In this document: positions 57,873-64,000 of the stretch, piece after piece | Numbering within the stretch: position 1 is the stretch's first letter | Layout: each line of letters begins with the position of its first letter | Origin: Plicaturopsis crispa FD-325 SS-3 | Lineage: Eukaryota; Basidiomycota; Agaricomycetes; Amylocorticiales; Amylocorticiaceae | DNA length: 64,000 bases | NCBI GenBank assembly: GCA_000827205.1 | Contig: KN832565.1 | Location: 250,000-313,999 of the forward strand | Direction: 5' to 3' | Notes under the pieces: model-generated | Database searches by the model: none | What the model saw: only the letters and a program-made list of their open reading frames with translations | Told to the model about the DNA's origin: nothing | Position numbers and translations under genes: made by a program

Positions 57873-59865
57873 ATGGTCAAACACTCGCGCAAACGGCAAA
57901 AAATTAGCGAGGGCGAACGCGTCGATCCGTTAGGAGCACGCCAAGCTGGTCCCGACGATGCGGACAAGGACGATGAGGAGCGGCGGCTGGAGAGCTTTCT
58001 ATTCGGTGTACCCTTTACACCGTCGGGAAAGGGGACAGAGAATATCCTCGTAATAGACGATCAGTCCCAGCTCGAGAACGATTTGATAGGGAGGAAGGAG
58101 CTTCAAAATCTCACAGACACCGATGTGAGCAGCCAGTTTACCGTACCTCATGTGCAGTTATTTACTCGATCGACACCCAGCTATTCTACGTCGATGATGG
58201 CGCAGACGGTGCAGCTGGCTCGGCTGCTGACATTGAAGAGGATGTAGACCGCGAAGACGAGAGTGAGGCGGACGACGACGACGACATTCCTGAAGACGGA
58301 AGGGAGAAACACGCCGTTGAGCCGGAACCGGGAGAGCCTATACCTTCCAAAGCTCGACATGCTCCCGCATGGACGGACCCCGACGACACCACATTACATA
58401 TATCCCTGGCTGCCGACAAACGCCTCCGGAAACTGCGCGATGCTGTCTCGGAAGATGCTGTCGGGGGAAGAGAGTATGAACGACGTCTACGAAGGCAGTT
58501 CGAGAAAATAAACCCGACTCCGGACTGGGCTGCGAATGCACGTAAACGCGCGAGGCGCTCAACAGGCGCGGATTCGGACGGCACAGAGGATGACGACGCT
58601 GAGGCTATCGACCGGATGCTATCATCAACGGCGGGTGTGTTGGGCGGGATAAAGCGCGTACAGTCTTTGGAGAAAGGGACCCTCGCGATCGAACGTCTAC
58701 GCGACGCAAACCAGGCTGCAAAGGCCGAAGGGGAGATCAAAGCCATCCAGTTCCACCCGTCGCCGCGAATACCAGTCCTTTTGACTGCTAGTGCCGATAG
58801 GCGAGCGCGTTTATTTAACGTATGTAACCCTGCCGAAATATCTGTTTTTCCTTGCTAATCCTGAATCTTCTACAAAGATTGACGGTCTTACGAACCCCCA
58901 CCTCCAAACCCTCCATATACCAGAACTCCCCCTTACCAACGCGATATTCCATCCTTCAGGATCCTCCGTCCTATTAACTGGACCGCGACCCTTCTATTAT
59001 TCCTACGATCTACAGTCAGGGACTACCCATCGCTCCCCGCGCGGGCTATGGGGCACCACTTTTAGCGATGCAAATAACTCTGTCAATGACGCCAGCATGG
59101 AGACATGCGCGTTCAACTCGACGGGCGAGGTCCTCGCAGTTGCCGGCCGGCGGGGGTACGTGCACCTCGTCGACTGGAAGTCCGGGGCCGGCCAGGTCGT
59201 CGGCAGCCTGAAGATGAACGCTGGCGTCAAGTCGTTGTGGTGGACCCCACATGGGGAGCTCATGAGCCTTGGCGACAATGCGGAGGTGTATACGTGGGAT
59301 GTCCGCGGCCGGCGGTGTGCGCGGCGGTGGCAAGACGAAGGCGGTTTCGGGAGTCAAGTTTTGACAGGAGATCGCGGTGGTAACTACCTTGCCGTCGGGT
59401 CAGTCCCATCTGCCTCGACTCTGTTTCTGCCAGCCATTAATGTGGTTCTTTGCAGCTCGAACACAGGATTAGTCAATGTTTACTCTTCCAACGCTACGGT
59501 TTCTTCCAATACCGACCGACCGACGCCATTGAAGACCATCGGCAACCTCACGACGTCCATCTCTACCATGCGTTTTAACCACGACGCACAACTCTTGGCT
59601 ATTGCGAGTAAAACTAAAAAGGATCAAATGCGTATGGTGCGTGTGCCATCGTAGATTTTGATAACTCCGCGCTGCTTCTCACATCCCCACCTATTTGCAG
59701 ATCCACCTACCGTCCTTGACGGCATTCGGGAACTGGCCGACATCCAGCACGCCGTTGGGACATGTCAGCGCTGTTGAGTTTTCGGCTGGGAGCGAGTATG
59801 TAGCAGTGGGAAACAATCGCGGCCGCGTTTTGTTGTACCATCTCAGGGATTTTGGGGCACATTGA
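57873..59865 (+). CDS. UTP18: UTP18, WD40 component of the U3 snoRNP / SSU processome
   Basis: Five exons, 57873-58124, 58181-58819, 58878-59398, 59456-59636 and 59701-59865, join in phase to 585 residues. The N-terminal 230 residues are charged, with EERRLESFLFG, LFYVDDG and APAWTDPDD blocks typical of UTP18, and YERRLRRQFEKINPTPDWA before the propeller. WD40-like blades follow: IKAIQFHPSPRIPVLLTAS, NAIFHPSGSSVLLTG, CAFNSTGEVLAVAGRRGYVH, GELMSLGDNAEVYTWDVRG and a final blade ending RGRVLLYHLRDFG. The family works in the nucleolus in early 18S rRNA processing and can recruit the Mtr4/exosome. It ends 434 bp from the convergent SPO22-like gene. Confidence 0.93.
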
Positions 59866-60298
59866 ATGTATTATTATGGCGTGGTTCAATGCATGACTAG
59901 ACCAGGCTGCTGCACACCCTCAACCTTTCCCAGATCGCTTACATGATTGATAAAGCGTGTTGAGCAGGTCGCCTTCTATGCGTTCAAGTTCAGTAGTCAT
60001 CAGTCACCGCACGCATGCCGTGCGCGAATTGAGATTGCACAGAAATTATTACATTCAGGATTCACATGAATATGGAAGTATGACGGTAATTTTGAAACAG
60101 GCAGGCGACGATCGTTCCTTTCCAGAGAGCGAGATGATAGGCCACACAGTGAGCAAGCAAGACGAAAGCACAGAGAGCAGCAGGCAACGAGTCAGACAGA
60201 GTGAAGACCAACCAGACACGAGCCGATGAGCACAGAGGGGCTAGGGCGAGGTTCGGACAACGGGATAGCAAGCAGAAACCAGAGCGCCGCCGATGGGA
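59866..60298. other. Convergent 3' intergenic region
   Basis: About 430 bp between the facing ends of UTP18 and the SPO22/ZIP4-like gene. No gene seen. Confidence 0.4.
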
Positions 60299-63200
60299 TC
60301 AGTCGGATGAGTGGGCCGCCGCAGAAGTGTAACGTGAAAGCAGTTCCATGTAAGTTTCGGAGATCTGCGGGTGAAAAACATAGTCTGTCAGGTCAATTTG
60401 AACCCCACAGCCGGAGTACATAGTGTTTGGAACGAGACCTTCAGTGAGCGCTGTGGTCCATCGGGAAGAAACCGGCAAATGACAGTCGACGTCTCAAACC
60501 ATCGTTTCGATTCGTCAAACATTGACGCACTGCCGGGTAAACGACTGAGCTCTACAGCCTCACGTATAGGGCGCGAAAGGAACTCACTGTAGGCATTCCA
60601 GACCCGTGTTGTAAGCGGTACTTAGGAGCCATTCTCGCTCGTCGATTGGGTAGATCTTGGGTTACGTTAGTAAGATCCTGGAATACAACAGCATATATGT
60701 ACCTCGGCAGGGTCTTCAATGTTATCATGATCGTCGGCCAAAACCGTCAGCGCTTGCTCAACATACCCAAGGGCGGTAGCTCGGTCGGCCTCTGTACTCC
60801 GGCACAGGAGGATCGCGCATATAGCTCGAAGCCAGCGGGAGAATTTCTCGAGCGCTAAGATACCTCGATCGAGGGCAGCGTGTAAGATGGCCTGTAGACA
60901 GGAGAGTCAGGAATCCACCCTTCAGGGCCCATATGACAGCGCTGAAAGCGCACCTCAAGCGCACCGAATAGCACTTCCCCACAAATGTGACTATGATGAT
61001 CTATGATAGGTAGTGTGGCACTTACCGTTGACGGGGCAGTCCGGTTCGCCCCACTTAACATACATATCAGCACTGCCAACGCTTCCCATGTGTGATGGCC
61101 CACTTACCAGCAAATCAGCGATAGCTTCAAAAGTTGCTAGTGATGACGGGTCAGTCTCTACGGCTTCCTATAGGGCCAGGGTCATGGTCAGTGTCATGAA
61201 TGAGAGTCGAATGGCACTGTACTGTGATCGCTGTCGCCACTGCCTTCCAGTCCTTTAACTGGCAAAGCATTTCTACTTCGAAAATCCGCAAACTGCATAG
61301 GAACGATTGTATCCGGGAAGCATCGTACTCGTCTTCCCAGGGGATGTTCCTGGCCACGATGTTGTTTATTCTGGTCTTGCAAGCTGCGATGTCCGCGACA
61401 AGGGCCTAGACAAAGGCCAGACGGATTTAGTAGCAACGTCACACGAAACGAAATGTCGTTCGATTCACATTGGCCAAACCTTGTTGCACCGGTGCTCCGC
61501 GTAGTGCAAAAACTAAAAGAAAAACGAACAAACGTTAGCCGAGCTTTTGGCAAAGGATCTACAAAAGCTACCTCGCGCAGATATTGTGGCGTAAGAAGCG
61601 TTGATGATATGCAGATACGCGTCTGCACCTACATCAGACATAGCCATTTGGCAATGCGCTTCCAGCAACTGGCGATTTCAATTAGTTGCATCCGACAAAC
61701 AAGGGAGGCTAAAGGGGAAAAACCTACTTGTCTCGATATATCAAAGAGTTCGGAGATCCGGTCTTCCATACTCTCCCATTCAGAACAGGCTTGCACGGCT
61801 GTGTTGTATGCGGTCCTCCAGAGCCACGACACGTCTTTCGCAACCATCGGTGCAGCCTTCGTTGAGCATGCTCCATCGACGAGGACCTTCGCTAGAAACG
61901 CTGTCACATCATGATCTGTACAAGTTTCGAGGTGCGCTTACCGGAGATGAAGTATTGTATCAGCGTGCTAGTCAAAACCGGCCTGACCACGTATGAGGGT
62001 TTGAGTTGCATGGGGTGGGTGAGACGGCTTACCTATTCGCCGCTGGTTCCTCCAGCAGGACCAAGGCTAGTCTGATACTGCACCGTATCAATGTGACTGC
62101 TTCGACAATCGTATCGATGGAATCTCGCGTGTTCAAGGTTGTAAGGAGAGCCTCGAGCACAGAAAGAAGCAAGATGTTCATTCCCGCTTTGTGCGAGAGC
62201 TGCGTGACCAATAAAAGCATTCGCCGCTCAAAATCCGGCGCTTTTACCATATCTCGTAGGGCCCTAACAGCTGGGGAGGTGCCTATGTTGGTGATTGGAC
62301 ACGCTTTGACACGCATGAGTGTGACACACCTTCGTCCTCCAGGCCTGCGTTCATAATCGGTCAGCGCGCGGTCCGCAACCGGATAACAAGCTATAACAAG
62401 ACACTCTCACCTTGATTGATAGCAGTAAGCATGATCACATAATGTGTAGTAGCTTCGGTTGTGGGACAGCGGCGAATAATAGCCGAGGCTTTGGCGTACT
62501 CGCGTCGTTCGATGTGGCACAGGGCGGCTTTGCGAAAGCATTTCGAAGAGCTGGTGGGGCCCATGTTCTTGAAAATCTTGTGGCTTCCGGAAAGAAACCA
62601 ATCGGCGGCCTCAGAGAACCGCTTGGCCTGGTAATGGCGGTTGCCGTATTGCCACATGAGCTGTATGGTACTAGGTTAGGGTGGTGAGCGCTACATTGAA
62701 CTGGCGCATACCGTAAGGCACGCTATCGTCGAGACTTTCGAGAGCTCAAATTCCGCATCTGAAATATCTGAGGACTGCCTTCAGCTCAGAGGGGAGAATG
62801 GATAGCAGACAACATGCCGTTGAAAACAGCGTCTAAGTCCCGGATCGCCGCGTCATGATCGTCGTCCTTTGAGGAATGGATGATCGACGACAACAGTATC
62901 CGGTCGATGAACGGATACCCTGACTCATCCTTCGTTTGCAGGGCACACTGTAGGCAATGGCGATTGATTGTGCTCAGAAGCCTACTGAGAATAGCACGTG
63001 AAGGGGACATGTCAGCACTAGGATAGGTCGCAATATGGAGTTCCCTCACTGTTTTGGGGCGAGGGTCCGAAGTTCCAGAAACAGACTGGCAATTGAATTG
63101 AATCATCAGCACGCCGCCGGCCTGTTTCAAATAAACGTCCTCGGACTCACTCGGTCAGTGTGGTATCGCTAAAAGTCATGTTATCGATTAGCGACTTGAA

Positions 63201-64000
63201 AGCTGTGAGAATAAGACAGGCGGTTATGTCTGCGGTCACTCGCACGCTGTGGTACGCGGTACATTACCATCAAGGAGTATGGCCTCCGCCGTATTCCGTC
63301 GCTTCAGAACGGCTATTCTCATCCAACGCAGCTCTTGAAACTCGGGACTTGCCTGTAACATGGGTTAACTTGGCTCTGGTGAAACAAGTCAAACAAAAAG
63401 GGGGATAATTACGTGGTCCGCGGAGGCGTCAATGGATGTGATCAACTCTTGCAACGCGGCTTCCGCACGTGCCAGATTCTCTGGGTCATGCGACGCAGAA
63501 AAAAAATACGCCCGCGCTAGATTGAGACGGGGAGTTTATCAGCCCTTTGGTATCGCCCGGGTTCCGGCACAAGACGAGCTCCTGCATTCTGAACGTACCT
63601 AGACTTCGGAGGATTGATCTCTATGCAGACAACGTTATTTCCACGAGTACCCCAACATGTGCAATTGTTTGGGCTTCCCCACATACCTTCAGTTCCGCCA
63701 CGCCGGGTGTTGCCGTATCCGCGAGTTGTTCGGCCATGGCAAAGGCCTTTTGGATCCACTGCACTGCTCTCTGACATTCGGCGCTATCTGTATCGCGGGG
63801 ACCCCTGCTAACACTTTTCAGCATCGATTGTCCAATTTCGAGGATCTTCGACGCGAGAAGCTCTCGCTGGTACATAGATGCAGTTTAGCACGGAGGGGCA
63901 TCGAGTACAACGTCGTGTAATAATGACTTACGTCGCGTGTTGGCAACAATGCGAACCGTTGATGATCGTTTTCTATCCGCGATGTGCGTGGGCGTGTGAG
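60299..64000 (-). CDS. SPO22: SPO22/ZIP4-like meiosis protein (TPR repeats), 5' end beyond the window
   Basis: Multi-exon gene on the minus strand, entering from the right edge and ending at TGA 60299-60301. Readable blocks, in order: RFALLPTRD at about 63,960; then, after an intron, RELLASKILEIGQSMLKSV and RAVQWIQKAFAMAEQL (63,621-63,850), the opening helices of the SPO22 family. Helical TPR-like segments follow (LMWQYGNRHYQAKRFSEAA, FRKAALCHIERREYAKAS near 62,500-62,650; SFLCSLRIFEVEMLCQLKDW near 61,290). The end is IDEREWLLSTAYNTGLECLH, FDESKRWFETSTVICRF and ISETYMELLSRY, with the last exon at 60299-60364. SPO22/ZIP4 (animal TEX11) promotes meiotic crossover formation on chromosome axes. 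Several internal introns were not fixed exactly. Confidence 0.85.

Overview
This window is nuclear DNA from a filamentous basidiomycete, most likely an agaricomycete and possibly a polypore. The evidence is the many short (about 50-65 nt) GT-AG introns, compact genes, roughly 54% GC by eye, and a gene set that reads like this group: an LRR-type F-box family, an APH-fold kinase, a TKL-like pseudokinase and a Galpha subunit. No tRNA, rRNA or CRISPR array could be supported.

Layout. 0-4.1 kb: the 5' end of an MFS transporter (cut by the left edge), a small unknown protein, an APH-fold kinase and a small hydrophilic protein, all on the minus strand. 4.4-10.7 kb: a complete eIF2alpha kinase GCN2 (minus). 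10.7-13.1 kb: no gene I can name. 13.1-21.9 kb: three F-box/LRR genes, two of them tandem sister copies, flanking the checkpoint kinase CHK1. A UTP16/BUD21-like gene is head-to-head with the third F-box gene. 22.8-29.2 kb: a gene-poor island. It holds an AT-rich, CpG-starved tandem repeat followed by a cluster of hairpins. 29.2-30.4 kb: a degenerate TKL-type kinase. 32.5-39.0 kb: a 2,037-residue disordered protein carrying six copies of the NDR/LATS kinase consensus HxRxxS. 39.6-40.4 kb: a PEBP protein. 40.9-44.9 kb: a GH13 alpha-amylase gene whose third exon is interrupted by a 1,094-bp hAT-like element, plus a relic of two amylase exons downstream. 46.1-64 kb: an SDR dehydrogenase, an ADAL-type deaminase, a GPALPP1-like protein, cullin-4, a Galpha subunit, UTP18 and most of a SPO22/ZIP4 meiosis gene (cut by the right edge).

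Most of the named genes are conserved housekeeping or signalling genes: GCN2 (amino-acid starvation), CHK1 and CUL4 (genome maintenance), UTP18 and the UTP16-like gene (U3 snoRNP and the SSU processome), and SPO22/ZIP4 (meiotic crossing-over). They do not form a single pathway or cluster. The points most worth a second look are a predicted single-nucleotide exon in the Galpha gene, the transposon caught inside the amylase exon with its 8-bp target duplication intact, the HxRxxS-rich giant protein, and the CpG-depleted repeat and hairpin island.

Exon coordinates were worked out by hand from splice signals, reading frame and family conservation, and have not been checked against RNA.
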